A model generated the notes under the pieces. The model did no database searches and was not told where the DNA came from. It saw nothing but the letters and a program-made list of their open reading frames with translations. A program made the position numbers and the translations under genes. A stretch of 64,000 nucleotides of DNA from NCBI GenBank assembly GCA_946894095.1, contig OX335658.1, positions 11,523,001 to 11,587,000 of the forward strand, written 5' to 3'. Positions 31,891 through 43,270 of this stretch are shown here, piece by piece; position 1 is the first letter of the stretch; the number at the start of each line of letters is the position of its first letter. The stretch is from Incurvaria masculella (lineage: Eukaryota > Arthropoda > Insecta > Lepidoptera > Incurvariidae).

Positions 31891-32603
31891 TTCTTAACTA
31901 ACTCCTATCTAGTTCTGAACGACGTAGGACGTACGTCGACGTAGACGACTATAAACTCGTGGCTACTTCTTTCATTTTTCTACATTTTTCTTATGTCCTC
32001 GGGGAACTTATATTTAGTTGTAAGAGCCCAAAGGACTATTCTGTTAAAAAGGGTTTTCGCGAAATATTCCTTAGTGTTTAGTCAAATCCACTTACATCAT
32101 TCAGTCCACAAGGTGGATCTGAAGATTCATTTTTATCATTAGGAAATTGTGAAGAGAAATATAATATTCAAATATTTTTTTAGAACGAAGAAAATGTTGA
32201 AATCCTAGATACACTGAACGATGAGAATTATTGAGAATACAAATAAAATTGTCTAGACGGAATTAATTTGCAGATATTAAGGCATTTTACGTATTTAGAT
32301 AACGATCCGAAAAATATATGCTAAAATGTTCAATGCTGTGCTAAAATCATGTATAATGTTAGGTCCTTACCTATAAAATTGCTGATTTTCAATACTGATA
32401 CCGTGAAGATCTTTTGTTCTACTTGGAATTCCAAAATCTAATTAATGTTTTAATATGGCCATGAAATTTCTTTTATAAAATCTGTTTTTAATTTGTTTGT
32501 CTGTATTTCATTGCGCTTTATTTTCGAATACGAGTATTTTCGTGAAACCAACACAGCACAGATGTTACGCAATACCAATGACGTGTATGGACCGGAAGCT
32601 TTA
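31891..32603. other. No recognisable feature
   Basis: Starts with a short 'gacgta' repeat (31,920-31,946), then AT-rich DNA. Confidence 0.45.
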
Positions 32604-32740
32604 GTCCGGTAATAGATAACTCCACCTTCGAGCGTTAGCGACCCCGAGATGAGATGACCCCGGCATCACACAAAATTGTACCAAATTTTGTGTTATCTTA
32701 CAAGGCTAACACTCGAAAGTGGAGTTATCTATTAGCGGAC
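32604..32740. mobile_element. Palindromic MITE, 137 bp
   Basis: Arms 32,604-32,639 and 32,705-32,740 pair over 36 bp with a few mismatches (TAATAGATAACTCCAC core). The centre holds a second inverted pair, cacaaaatt/aattttgtg. Confidence 0.8.
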
Positions 32741-33431
32741 TCAGGTTTCAGGTACCGCACGTGGACGCACGGTGCTTTTTAGTTTGATTGCTAAGTTCTG
32801 TGTAAATTTTTTATCTCAACAATGGGCCCCGAGGCCAGCCGAAGAATGATAATGATTAATCGAAAGCCACAGTTCATCTCAAACCACGTTTGTATTTGTA
32901 GCAATCTTTGACGTAGGTGATAAAATGATACGGATTCATTTGCGTCAAATTGGAAAGATAAAAAAGATCGAAAAATTGGTACCGTATGAACTCACAGAAA
33001 CTTGTTGAATAGGCACACAACTGAGGGGATTCTAAATTAGATTGTCACTTGTGATACAAAGTAGATCCCGTATGACAATCGGAAACGTCCCTCACACTCA
33101 CATACACGCAAACTCAAATTGAGTCAAAATAAGCTGCTTGTGAACCTGTGCTGGCATTGTTTAATTACAGCTCCTTGAGACTTGACACAACAATCACTCC
33201 AGAGTTATACTGTGAATAATTGCAAATGATTATGGGCTAGCTCGCTGTCACACATTGTCAAGGATTGTTCAAAATGACGCTTGTTCACACACCGCACAAC
33301 ACACCGTCTCAAAACTGCAGAAGTTATGGCTGGCAACCCGGCGAATCGTCGACCTCGACAGACAAAAATATTATTGACGAATCCGACGAGTGTGTAATAT
33401 ACTTTCAATCGGTGAAATAAAAATGCTTAAA
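32741..33431. other. No recognisable feature
   Basis: Includes a mixed-composition stretch at 33,200-33,380. An antisense 67-aa frame there has no recognisable motif. Confidence 0.4.
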
Positions 33432-33929
33432 CCAAAGGTAACCATACACGGGCAACTAAAGTTGCTCAACTTGCAGCAATCTCTGCCGATTTCATCGTCA
33501 CGACAACATCCAGCATTCTGCACCTCCATGGCGGCAACATGGTTTATGGACTAGTATGGAACCATTCATGGAGCAATTAATTGCTCGCATGTGGCGAACA
33601 AGTGCACTGATATGTGGCAATTCGATAAACAACTTACCGGCGACACGAAAAGTATGCCATATCGTTCCAGATCAGTTCAGTTTCAGTGCCACAATGTGGC
33701 GTATATTTCATGAACACACATTTTATATTTTTTATAGTATATTGTACGCGCGAAACCCGAAGGTTTGTCTGCGCGTGACAACCTGTTTTCGTGTGCTAGC
33801 ATTTAAAACTTTTAGCATTTGAGACATTTTTTATACACACCAATAAATTCACATACATACATCAACACAATAATATATATATGTATTCACCCTTAATCAG
33901 TATTAAAGAGTTACAGCTACATTAAAAAA

Positions 33930-34271
33930 TTACAATCCATTTATCAACAATTCTTTGATTTCCATTTTTAGTTTTGATATTGACAAATCTTTTTTTTTCA
34001 AGCCTGGGTTCAAAGAGTTAAATAATTTAGGAACTACATAATTGAGAGTTCTTTTGCCGAAGTAATTTAAAGTGGTCGGTATTTGGAGATAAAGGTCAAG
34101 TTTGAGTCTTGTCGGGTAGTCATGTGAAATAGGTATCTTACGAGATTCATCAGCATAATTGCACAATATAATTTTTTGGGCACACATTGCTCTGGCCGGT
34201 AACACTTTGAAATACTTGAACAGGTGTTCATGGCACTCCCTAGCTCTCGACCGTTCTGAGGATGGGGCCAT
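33930..34271 (-). pseudogene. LINE ORF2 C-terminal fragment
   Basis: 113-aa antisense frame containing YFGKRTLNYVVPKLFNSLNP followed by a Lys-rich helix (SKLKMEIKELL). This resembles the extreme C-terminus of CR1/Jockey-type LINE polyproteins ('..KLWNSLP..FKxxLK..L'). Reverse-transcriptase domains are absent, so it is a 5'-truncated insertion. The flanks (33,440-33,490 and 34,300-34,390) show weak inverted similarity around 'acgggcaa', so it may sit inside another element. Confidence 0.6.
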
Positions 34272-35108
34272 AATCGCTGGAGTAATTGTCCAAAATGTTT
34301 TCAGGTTGCTCTATTTTGCTCCATCTATTGCTCGACTATGTTTGGCAACATTTATCCAGCATTAATTGCCTCAAAAATTACCCATGTACCTTAGAGCATC
34401 ATAATATTGCGAATGTATGTGTATATGTATGTAGATAGTAATTCGGTCTTATATCGGTCGTATCAGCGATATGAAATGTGAAGATTGGGAAAAGCACCTT
34501 AGAACGTGTTACCAATTTGCCAACAAGGCAAAATAGTGTTAGCTCTTTATAGTATTGTATCCACCGTTGTCACTCCAAGGCCCCCTATCGCCAATAGCCC
34601 GCACGCGGCCAACTTAGCAGAACACGATTTGAAGGAACCAATATTTGACAATGCCATATCTTCCCATTTATATCGCTGGGTCGTATATAGGCGGATGTTA
34701 TGTTCCAAGCGTCACACCGACAGACATGGATGCCGATTACAAAGTTTTTTCGAACAGCCTGATAATAAATACTACGAGCTATTTCCAGTGGAGGAAGTTG
34801 CTGCTTAATATTAAAACATTTTTTTTTTGTGGCGGAATGGCCGTATCAGATATTTCTCTGAATGCAATACCATTCATAAAGATAGTATGCATGATAATTG
34901 TGCAGAAAACGGATAGTTTTACGTATGAATAAACGTTAATTAACACTTATATTGCTATAACAGAGTTGATCAGACCATTATTCAGTACTGACATGAAATA
35001 TGTACAAGGATGGACATATTTACCCGGACTGTTCGAAGAATGGAAATTGAATTTGTTTTCTTTTTTAAACAAACGTTACAGTGTTTATTTATTTTAAATA
35101 CGATATAG
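34272..35108. other. No recognised gene
   Basis: A 100-aa plus frame at 34,506-34,808 has no recognisable domain, and I do not support it as a gene. Confidence 0.4.
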
Positions 35109-35165
35109 CAATAAACTGGATGGAAAACGAAGTTAATTTTTCATTGCTGCTTCGATCTAAACTAG
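35109..35165 (-). repeat. SINE body fragment
   Basis: Antisense body piece (aactggatggaaaacgaagt, tttcattgctgcttcgatc) only. Confidence 0.7.
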
Positions 35166-35206
35166 TCTAAGTCTAAGTCTAGTTAAAACCCGGTTTGGTC
35201 AAAATG

Positions 35207-35290
35207 TTGATAGTCAGTCAGTCAGTCAGTGCGTCCACTGCTGGACATACGCCTCTCCAATTTTTCTCCAGTTCTCGCGGCCCTTAGCGG
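35207..35290. repeat. LINE-associated fragment with (GTCA)n
   Basis: A (AGTC)n run is followed by GTCCACTGCTGGACATACGC, a motif I associate with 3' parts of insect RTE-type LINEs. Confidence 0.5.
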
Positions 35291-36426
35291 TACGGAGCTA
35301 ATCGTAGCTGGAGTTCCCTAATAAAATGTCGGCGGCCAGTTCCATTGTTTTCAAGTACTTTACTAATTAATAATGATTGAACGCATTATTAGTCTAAAGA
35401 TTGAGCACTTAATAATTTTCGCATCGGCATTGTTCAAAGTAGATTTCCTAGATGAGAATAACTGAACAAAAAAATCGCTAGTAAAATAGAAAAAAAAATC
35501 AAATGTTGCAAACGACACAATTTTGTCATAGAAAATATCCTCCCAAAAAAAAGTAAGCGAAAGCTCCTAGAGAAGTTCCTTAAACATGGAATGTGAGAAG
35601 TACAAGTACATTTTGCCCGTTCCGTCTTCTGCTTAGCAATTGATTGGAGTTACAATATTTGAATTGTGAATAGAATTCATTCGTTGACTTTCAGATAAAG
35701 TACAATCAGATGAAAAACATGTTCAAGGACACTCATTATCCTCGTCTTTGGTTTTTGTAATGTTCGAAAAATATGGGAACAGCTATTTAAAGTGGTTATA
35801 ATCACAATCAATATTTTTATGTACTTCAGTTTTTTTTCAACCGGATGTCGGCATTTTTTATGGCACAAAGAACGACTGGAAAACGCATTGGCCTGTCATC
35901 TGGATATGGACATATTTACACTTCAAATTTGAAGCTACGCAGCGATTTAGATTTATTTTTGTAAAAAAAGAAGTTTCAGTACAGTACACGGTCTCATCCG
36001 TCAATTGACTCTGTATATCTTTACATTCTAAGCCTATGGGTATTTCATTCAACGTAAATGTACATTCGGGGTTTGCCATCTTCGGTCTGCAAGCAAGCGC
36101 GTACAGTGACAAACTTGAAGTGCTGTAGGCGCGTTTCTCGACCGAGGGGATTTGCCAAAGAAGTTAAATTCCAATTAAAAGTTTAAGACGTTTTCCTTCC
36201 GCACTTCTCACGATATTTTTTTGCCTCGCACCGGCAACGTCTGTCACACGGTCATTTCAATATTTATTTTTGGAACAATGTTCCTTACGGCGCGATTGGC
36301 GGATGGAAGCTACACGGGTTAAAGTGTCCGAGCGACAATTTTGCTGTTACAGACCCGTCAACCCAAATAACATTACGGCCATGTAACTAGGTTACGGCAC
36401 GTAAACATAATTCAATTGGGCCCACT
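35291..36426. other. No recognisable feature
   Basis: An 84-aa antisense frame (35,858-36,112) shows no motif. Mostly AT-rich. Confidence 0.4.
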
Positions 36427-36615
36427 GCATGCGTTGTTCGGATTCCACATTAAACAGTAGGCCCCTCCTGAATTAACCCTACTACTAGTAGGGTTAATCT
36501 AAGGTTGGTACCATCGCATTGAATGAACGATGATTGAATCAAAATATGTGCATTTTCCTAGCATGGCATGGCACCTAGTCCGTATGAGGTGTGTTGGGCC
36601 ATATCCACTAACATA
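36427..36615 (+). repeat. SINE body and tail, degraded
   Basis: Runs from 'tgttcggattccacattaaa' through 'ggttggtaccatcgcattga' to 'ggtgtgttgggccatatcc' and 'acataaaaaaa'. The head is missing. Confidence 0.75.
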
Positions 36616-36779
36616 AAAAAATGGTCACTGTCTGCTTTCATTCGATTCGATGGGACCACGGAGGATAGAGGGAGAGAGGAGACGTTTTTAACTTATATTA
36701 CCAGGCATCCGTCACTCCTAAATACCTACTGAGATCTTCACCTACGGCGCTAGGGAAGCCGAGGTTCCAAATTCATTCA

Positions 36780-36869
36780 GGGCCGCCGCGCGCTCACGCT
36801 CGCACGTCCACTACGTCCAGTCGATCAGTTGCTTCGGAAAGCGCACTTTCGCCGTTTTTCTTCGTAATA
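36780..36869 (+). promoter_or_regulatory. GC-rich leader in front of the THAP exon
   Basis: Short GC-rich, CpG-bearing segment (ggccgccgcgcgctcacgct) immediately upstream of an ATG. Likely a promoter or 5' leader, inferred from composition and position. Confidence 0.45.
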
Positions 36870-36979
36870 ATGTCTAATCATCATAGAATTAAATATGATA
36901 ACTGTTGCGTGAATGGATGTCATAGGACACAGAAGAATTTGAAGTTACCTTTCCTTAAGCTACCGAAATATTCTGAAAG
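36870..36979 (+). CDS. Putative first exon of a THAP-domain protein
   Basis: ATG at 36,870 opens 36 codons, MSNHHRIKYDNCCVNGCHRT followed by QKNLKLPFLKLPKYSER, ending at a good donor (GAAAG|GTTAGT). The CCVNGC pair followed by a 'FLKLP' block matches the first half of a C2CH THAP zinc finger (Cys pair, then FHxFP). The remaining Cys/His pair would lie in later exons that I could not find. THAP proteins are DNA-binding factors, several derived from P-element-like transposases. This could be a small host gene nested in the unc-13 intron or part of a domesticated element. Confidence 0.5.
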
Positions 36980-37019
36980 GTTAGTTTGTTTCTTTAGTTT
37001 AGGTTTATTGACGTTTTGC

Positions 37020-37113
37020 CTTTATGTAGGTAGGTATGTGGTATAGTGTTATGAGGGGCCTATTGAATTGACACGTATTTAACTGGTACCAGCATAGCCC
37101 TTTTTTGTACATT
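37020..37113 (+). repeat. 94-bp direct repeat, left copy
   Basis: Starts CTTTATGTAGGTAGGTATGT and ends 'tttttgtacatta'. Matches 37,824-37,917 except for one base and one T in a run. Confidence 0.92.
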
Positions 37114-37261
37114 AAAAAAATAAATATAAATAAATAAAAAAAAGCCTTTTATTTCTTGCATGAATTACACTACTATCTTATTTTCTAGTAGGTATGCTTT
37201 AAAGAGTTAGCTTTACTTATATATTCTTTTACATTGAGTTTGAAAGTTTAAGTTGCACTTT

Positions 37262-37804
37262 TTATGAAACTGTATCATCTGCAAGAACCCCAGTTTGGGT
37301 GAAGGCCTCCTCCAAAGATGCCCATTTGTCTCGGTCCAGTGCAATTTGGGTCCAGTTTGAGCCGGCGGTTCTACTGATCTCGTCTTCCCAACGTGTCAGC
37401 GGTCTTCCTCGGTTTCTTTTTCCATGTGGACCTTTCCATAGCGTTGCTTTTACAGTCCATCTCTGATCCTTAAGCCTCGCTACGTGACCTGCCCATTTCC
37501 ATTTTTGTTTTTGTGCATAGCTCAAGGCATCAGTGGCTTTTGTTATTGATCTAATTTTTGTGTGTCTTATTTTCTCTAGTTTTTTTACCTTGAGCATGCT
37601 TCGTTCTAGTCCTCGTTGGCAGGTGGTGATTTTTTGCTTGGCTTTGGCCGTAAATTTCCACGTCTGACATCCGTACGTCAGACACGGTAAGAGGGTTGAG
37701 TTCATGATTTTTGTTTTAGTAATTATTGGCATGTTGCTTTTAAAAAATTCTTTCAGATACCAGTATTTGTTCCATGTTTGCTGTGCTCTTCTTTCTATTT
37801 CTTA
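37262..37804 (-). pseudogene. RTE-like LINE ORF 3' part
   Basis: Antisense frame with the typical C-terminal region of RTE-clade LINEs: LTYGCQTW, then CQRGLERSM, WKWAGHVARL, RNRGRPLTRWEDE and a final 'W..LEEAFTQ' block. The open frame extends beyond its first ATG (37,732) to about 37,795 (upstream residues ERRAQQTWNKYWYLKEFFKS), just after a stop. Endonuclease and RT motifs are absent, so the copy is 5'-truncated and inactive. It lies between two 94-bp direct repeats. Confidence 0.88.
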
Positions 37805-37823
37805 TGTAGCTTTTTTTTTACTT

Positions 37824-37917
37824 CTTTATGTAGGTAGGTATGTGGTATAGTGTTATGAGGGGCCTATTGAATTGACACGTATTTAACTGGTATCAGCATA
37901 GCCCTTTTTGTACATTA
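37824..37917 (+). repeat. 94-bp direct repeat, right copy
   Basis: Second copy of 37,020-37,113 (tggtatcagc instead of tggtaccagc). Confidence 0.92.
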
Positions 37918-38054
37918 GGTAGTATTTATCCATGTATTACAAGGAAAAACAAAATAAATTGGTTTTGTCTAGTGAAAGAATAATCGGCAATCATTCGTGG
38001 CAGCTCCAGTTACTTATTCCTATTCTCCTTTGCTGCATGTAGTTTGTTTTTTGC

Positions 38055-38175
38055 CGTACCAGGACCTTCCTTTCATGAACACTGCGATATTGAGCTGCAT
38101 GGAAAACGCGGACAATGTTTCATTACCGATTCGACCATCTTTTTATCAAATGTGATATTATCAACCCCGCCTTAA
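38055..38175 (-). repeat. SINE body fragment
   Basis: Antisense piece (gccgtaccaggaccttcctt; gattcgaccatctttttatc), both ends lost. Confidence 0.7.
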
Positions 38176-38479
38176 TCAACAATGCCAAAGAATACTAGAC
38201 CAAAGTACATCGAAAACACCGAAATACACAGGAAACATCAAACTCCACCATTAAATCCAATCAACACTAAACAATATAAAACAACACCGAAAAACAACAA
38301 ACAACACATAACAGCACCAGGCATATTTGTGACGCAAAATCTTAAAATAATAATGATTGTAGACACATTATGAAAAAATAATTTTGAACGTTTTGTTTGT
38401 ATTTTATTCGACTTTAAAACGATAGGCGGCGGCCGTGCGTGATAACCCTAGCGCAAACCGCATTCCAGCGACAATATTG

Positions 38480-38617
38480 TGGGCGTGTGAGCGACGACGC
38501 GTTTCATCTCGCCGCCGCGCCGGCAATGAGCGACGTAATAAATACTTTAGCATAACGACAATTAGGATCAAAATTGAATAATTACTGTCGGGGAGTGCAA
38601 CTTCTGTCCGTAGCACT
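38480..38617 (-). repeat. Dispersed repeat E, copy 2
   Basis: Shares 'aataaatactttagc' and 'gagtgcaacttctgtccgta' with 8,640-8,781. Confidence 0.55.
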
Positions 38618-39724
38618 ATTAGTTATTCTGTGATATTACTAAGGATCGCAGCGTGACACTGTGCGGGGAAGCGGGGGGAAAATCGCTTCATGGTGGGATC
38701 ATGCACCGCCCATTTTTGCGAAATCCATCTACTGGAAGAATCGATATTCTGGTAGCAGCTATTATATTCTTAGTGGTTTTCTATAAAAAAACCTTAGAAA
38801 TTTAAATCTATGCCTTCGCGCGGATTCAAATAATTTTAATTTAAAAATGTCATTAAAATTTGCATCATGAGATCAACATTTCTTACCGTAAAACGAAAAT
38901 GATTGCGCGCCATCTATCGGCACATAGCAAGAGCGATACATCGATACAATGCTCGAATATTGACTCAAATGATAATATGAGGTGTTTTACTGACAAATCA
39001 AACGTAATTCCACCTACAAACTTTTGATTATTTTGTCCTGTGTAATGTTTGCAACATTTTACACAAAATCTCATCGTGTAATCGACTGTTCGCCGAAAAT
39101 TGCGCCGCAGACCATAATATTGTCCCACAACCTAACACCGCAAGCGCCATGCCGCGAATGTCGCTAAGCCACGCCTTCTTTATCACGTGGGCTGTGATGT
39201 AGCGACCCACTTGGTAGACACAGACCAAGTTTGCTTATACCATCTCCTCTCTACCTCAATCCTCCGTGGATGGGACCATCATGGGCGGGACAGGAAGTTA
39301 TAGAAGGAAAGCTTTAGTTCCGGACCCGGCTGCGCCCAGTGTTCCATTACCTCGATGATACAACAAGCGGCGGCGTTACGCGTAGCTAGTCACATAAAAA
39401 TTGTGTCTCTAGCTTTCTTTTTAGCTTGCTTAACCGTTGAGATGGCGTTAATTCAAGAACTATTTCGTAAAATTCAGGCCGTATGGAAACATGTGCTATG
39501 AATATGAATCGGATGGCGCTGCAATGGACATTAGAAAAGAAGGCGAGATGGGTTATTCATGAAGCAGAGCTGCTGGCTATAGGAATTTGAGCTCGGATTC
39601 CCGCATGCGTGTCTTGTAACCATAAAGAGAAGTACGTTGCTCTTTGCTCTATTTACGAGTTACTCGATTCAGATTGGCATACAGAACGAAGGGTTTGTGC
39701 AAGAGAACTACGTCAATGTAATTT
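38618..39724. other. No recognised gene
   Basis: Overlapping antisense frames at 38,883-39,228 lack motifs. A 'ctccgtggatgggaccatca' segment near 39,261 resembles the inverted one at 36,655-36,690, suggesting another dispersed repeat. Confidence 0.4.
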
Positions 39725-40017
39725 AAAAACCGGCTAAGTGCGAGTCGGACTCGCACACGAAGGGTTCCGTACCACCGCACAAGATTTAACACAAAAAATC
39801 ATGTTTTTTGTATTTTTAATGTTTAATACCTTTAATTTTTAATATTTTTGTTATTTTACTTATTTGTTTTTATAGCGGCAAAATAAATATACACTCTGAA
39901 AATTTCAGCTGCCTACCTACCTATTACGGTTCATGAGATACAGCCCTGTGACGGACGGACGGACAGCGGAGGCTTAGTAATAGGATTCCGTTTTCACCCT
40001 TTGGGTACGGAACCCTA
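39725..40017 (+). repeat. 'GGGTTCCGTAC' repeat, full copy
   Basis: Head ACCGGCTAAGTGCGAGTCGG, interior 'atagcggcaaaataaata', short (GGAC)n, end 'ctttgggtacggaacccta'. Confidence 0.88.
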
Positions 40018-40481
40018 AAAACATTGATAAAAAATCTGTGCTTTAAGTGTATTATGAAAACAAGATTTGTTAACTTTGAATAATATTAACATAGAATAAT
40101 ATAACAACCAGCCTTATATGATGTAAGTAACAGTGTAGAAAAAAAAAACAAATTACGCTCGTAAATGTCCAGTGTAACTCGACTGGACACTGAGTGAGGA
40201 TATGATAGGTTATGTTGAATTCGGTAAGGATTGTATGTATAGATTCGGTTAGGTTAAATATGAATAGTGAGATAGCAAGATTAATGTGAATATTTCATTG
40301 AGGGTTTTTGCTGAAATCACTAGAGTAGTAGTAGGCCTATTATCGGAATTCTGTACCTTGGAATCTTTCGGGAAAAAATAGCTTTAATAACCGTTATCAA
40401 AGAGTTTCTGTCGACGAAACGGTTAAATCATTGAAATTCCGTACTCGAGAATCTTTCCGCCGAAACCGCTTTGGGATCCAG

Positions 40482-40575
40482 TTCAGTGTAGCTGGGTAAT
40501 ATAAGAAATATCCTGGCATGGCACCTAGTTTTCATGTGGTGCGTTAGGCTCATATCTGACGGTCAGTTATTTTTT
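40482..40575 (+). repeat. SINE 3' fragment
   Basis: From 'ccagttcagtgtagctgggt' to 'ggtcagttattttttttt'; 5' end lost. Confidence 0.65.
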
Positions 40576-41407
40576 TTTAAATTATTTTAGGCAATTATTG
40601 TTAAAAAATGGTGTTACTGAATTGCTATTATATTACATGAACAATTATCAAGATTGTACTCTTATTATTTTAAAACGATAAAGTTAAATTCATCAACTCC
40701 AATCAACGTAACGAGACCTGAAAATTGGATTACAGTTCTCTGATTAGTTTCAGAGATGCACTAGACAGACGTGACGCTAGGATGCAAAGCGCATGTTTTA
40801 ATGTCATCGCCGTCTGACTATAGTTACGAGTTTTGTTGACGATGAAACTAGTTCTACTGTTTAAGTCAATTTTGCAGACAAACTTTGACTCGGTCTGTTG
40901 TGATTCGCTTAGATACGTGACGTACTCTTTAAGATCTGTCGTTTGAGCAAAAATAAACAAGTAGACCCGTTCATACCTTCAATTGTTTTTCAAAGTATTC
41001 CCGCATATTTTATGCATTTTTCCATATAATTGTCGCTTCGACCACAGCTCATTCAATGTGATGTTAACGATACTCCGGATTTACCTGTCCCTGTAGGTGT
41101 GAATAACACTGAACTCCTTCTAAATGCTTGGAACTAGTTTGAAGAATGTTTTTGTATGTATTCTGTGGGTTTGCATGGTGGGAGGCTTATATTCACAATT
41201 AGACTCGGTAAGTGGCTCTATTCTAACCTGAAAACGAAATAGACCTGAATGGAGCCGGGAACGTCAGGTGATTTATTATTTTTTCCTTTGATCATGTAGA
41301 TATGTGATTAACATTATTAATGAATATAGTTTTTTTTTAGTTTTTATAAAAATAGCAATATATCCATATATTAAACTCGCACTTTGTAATACTTAATTGC
41401 CTTCTAT
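40576..41407. other. No recognised gene; small SINE remnant
   Basis: A decayed antisense body piece lies at about 41,025-41,075 (aattgtcgcttcgaccacag). The rest is unrecognised. Confidence 0.4.
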
Positions 41408-41472
41408 ATTGGGCTAATATCATAACGGTAGTTATGTGGTATTAGCCATCCTTGTCAGGTTGCAAAAAAAAA
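41408..41472 (+). repeat. SINE 3' tail fragment
   Basis: Tail only (gctaatatcataacggtagt, then ttgcaaaaaaaa), adjacent to repeat I. Confidence 0.8.
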
Positions 41473-41512
41473 CCTTTAAAACCATATTTATTTATTTTTT
41501 TATGTTAAGCGC

Positions 41513-41690
41513 GGCATATGGCGTACGCCAGGACATCTTAAGGTGCCCGACGACGCCCATGGGATTTCGAATTAACAGGGGGGCTGCGAAAACCATGCCG
41601 GCCGGCCAGGTGCTTCTTCACACCATGTTTGAAGGACCCCAGGTTGTACTTTGGGGGAAATACATCGGAAGGGAGTTCATTCATTAATTT
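41513..41690 (+). repeat. Dispersed repeat I, longer copy
   Basis: Contains catatggcgtacgccaggac, 'gacgcccatgggatttcgaa' and 'catgccggccggccaggtgc'. Shared with 30,270-30,330; class unknown. Confidence 0.55.
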
Positions 41691-41761
41691 ACAAATAAAA
41701 AAAATGTTTTAAAAAAAATCATTAAGATCCCCTTCGAAAGGATTCGGCGAAATGTCCTTAA

Positions 41762-42264
41762 GGTGGCCCAACCTGCTCATCTCCCCATACAAAAGGGGAA
41801 AGAAGATCACGCCCATATTTCTTATCAAAGATCCCAAATGTTGCTCAGAAGAGCTTTATTTAATCGAACTAGATGTCTGATGACCGTTGGCATTGTAAAA
41901 TTGTGTTTGGTTTCTAAGTTATAAGGTCCGAAAGTTCGAATTTTTCGCGCGTTTTATACAATAACTTTGGTGGTTTATTACGCAATGATAAAGTAAGAAA
42001 ATCTTAAAAAGATTAGTCATCAGACATAGCTTATTTAATCACGATTGATAATCTATTTGGTTTTTGTTAGATTTTTGACTACAGAGTTCGTGGTTTACTT
42101 TTAGCCAAATCATACACTATGCACATTGTCTTTTTTATGGACATGTTGCATCATCCTCATCATGGAGCCTGTCTTATTCATTGAAACACAGAAGGTCCCA
42201 GAGCGCAACAGCGCGGTTTTGTACCGTGCCCGCGAATGAGTTAGTCCCGCCGGGTTGAGCCACC
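41762..42264 (-). mobile_element. MITE family B, copy 3 (TTAA-flanked)
   Basis: 503 bp, reverse orientation, between TTAA at 41,758-41,761 and 42,265-42,268. Ends GGTGGCCCAACC and, inverted, GGTGGCTCAACCCG. Interior blocks match copies 1 and 4. Confidence 0.88.
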
Positions 42265-42284
42265 TTAAATATCATAAAAAAAAT

Positions 42285-42402
42285 CTGCTTTCCTCAAAAT
42301 ATGCGAAGCGCGTGGCGCTGCGGCCGTGGGGCGGAGGGGCGGCGGGGTGGAGTGGGGGGTGGGGGCGGGAAATGAAAAACGATGCGGTGGCGCACCTTTT
42401 TT
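42285..42402. other. G-rich tract
   Basis: Very G-rich on the plus strand (ggggcggaggggcggcgggg, then ggagtggggggtgggggcgg), with G-quadruplex potential. It directly precedes a full-length SINE. Confidence 0.6.
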
Positions 42403-42789
42403 GAGCAGCCTAGTGGCGCGGGGACTGGCCTAGCGTGCCAGAGGCCTGGGTTCAATTCCGACATGCACCACTGTCTTTCTCTTTCCGAGTTCGATAAGTG
42501 CATTTCGTCACGAATGCGAGATGCTCCATGGTTCGGAATCCATGTAAAACTATAGGTCCCTTCCCCTACTAGGTGGTAGGGCTTAAGCCCGCCCGGGTTG
42601 ATACCATCACATTGGATGAAAAGATGGTCGAAGCGGCAATGAAAAATTCCCATCCAGTTCAATGTAGCCGTGCTCATAAAGGGAAGGTCCTGGCATGGCA
42701 CTTAATTCCTTCGGGAATGTGATGTATTGGGCTAATATTATAACGGTATTTGTATGGTATTAGCCATGTCAGGTTGCATAAAAAAAAAA
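42403..42789 (+). repeat. SINE, full-length, tRNA-like head
   Basis: GAGCAGCCTAGTGGCGCGGG (A box) with an exact consensus B box GGGTTCAATTCC near 42,449, followed by the shared body and tail 'gtcaggttgcataaaaaaaa'. Confidence 0.93.
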
Positions 42790-43140
42790 CTTGAATTTGA
42801 GCTCGAGTTGACATTTTCAAAGAATTAAATATTTCCTTTTTTTTTGTTCATTCCCACAAAATGGCGTTCGTATACAAATATCATGGATATTTGTAAACAA
42901 ATTGTTTATTGTTTATTCTTTCTCCATAGACAGTACACTACACTCGGATTTTTCATATTTTATCATTAGCTAGTTCGGCAATCCCAGCGAAAAAGAACTG
43001 GCAAGTAACTCCACTCCGCTGGTTTATTTTTCAACGTCCAGTCAGTCTAAATTTACAAAAGTATTTAGAATCACAGGTAAAACTATAAATTAATATGAAT
43101 TGTCGATTATCAACAATTCATGTCATATGAAACAGTTCAT

Positions 43141-43270
43141 GACAAATATCAGTTTATTTAAAAAATACCATGCCCGCCATCTAACATGTTGCCAATTGGA
43201 GCAAGCCAGTCCCCACAAACAGCACCCGTGCACGAGCAACACTCCGGGCACAGCCATTACCTCTCTCAAT
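43141..43270 (-). repeat. Dispersed repeat F, copy 1
   Basis: Inverted match to 56,974-57,095 (ttggcaacatgttagatggc; cgggtgctgtttg; aaataaactgatattt). Confidence 0.75.

Noticed and set aside
33435..34395. A TIR element enclosing the LINE fragment
   Set aside because: Inverted similarity between the outer segments is weak and gapped; noted only as a possibility.
34506..34808. 100-aa plus-strand frame
   Set aside because: No domain, no splice or promoter context, and located among repeats.
42442..42462. Functional tRNA gene at the A/B-box sequences of the SINE
   Set aside because: No cloverleaf with acceptor stem pairing, and the sequence continues into the SINE body and A-rich tail.
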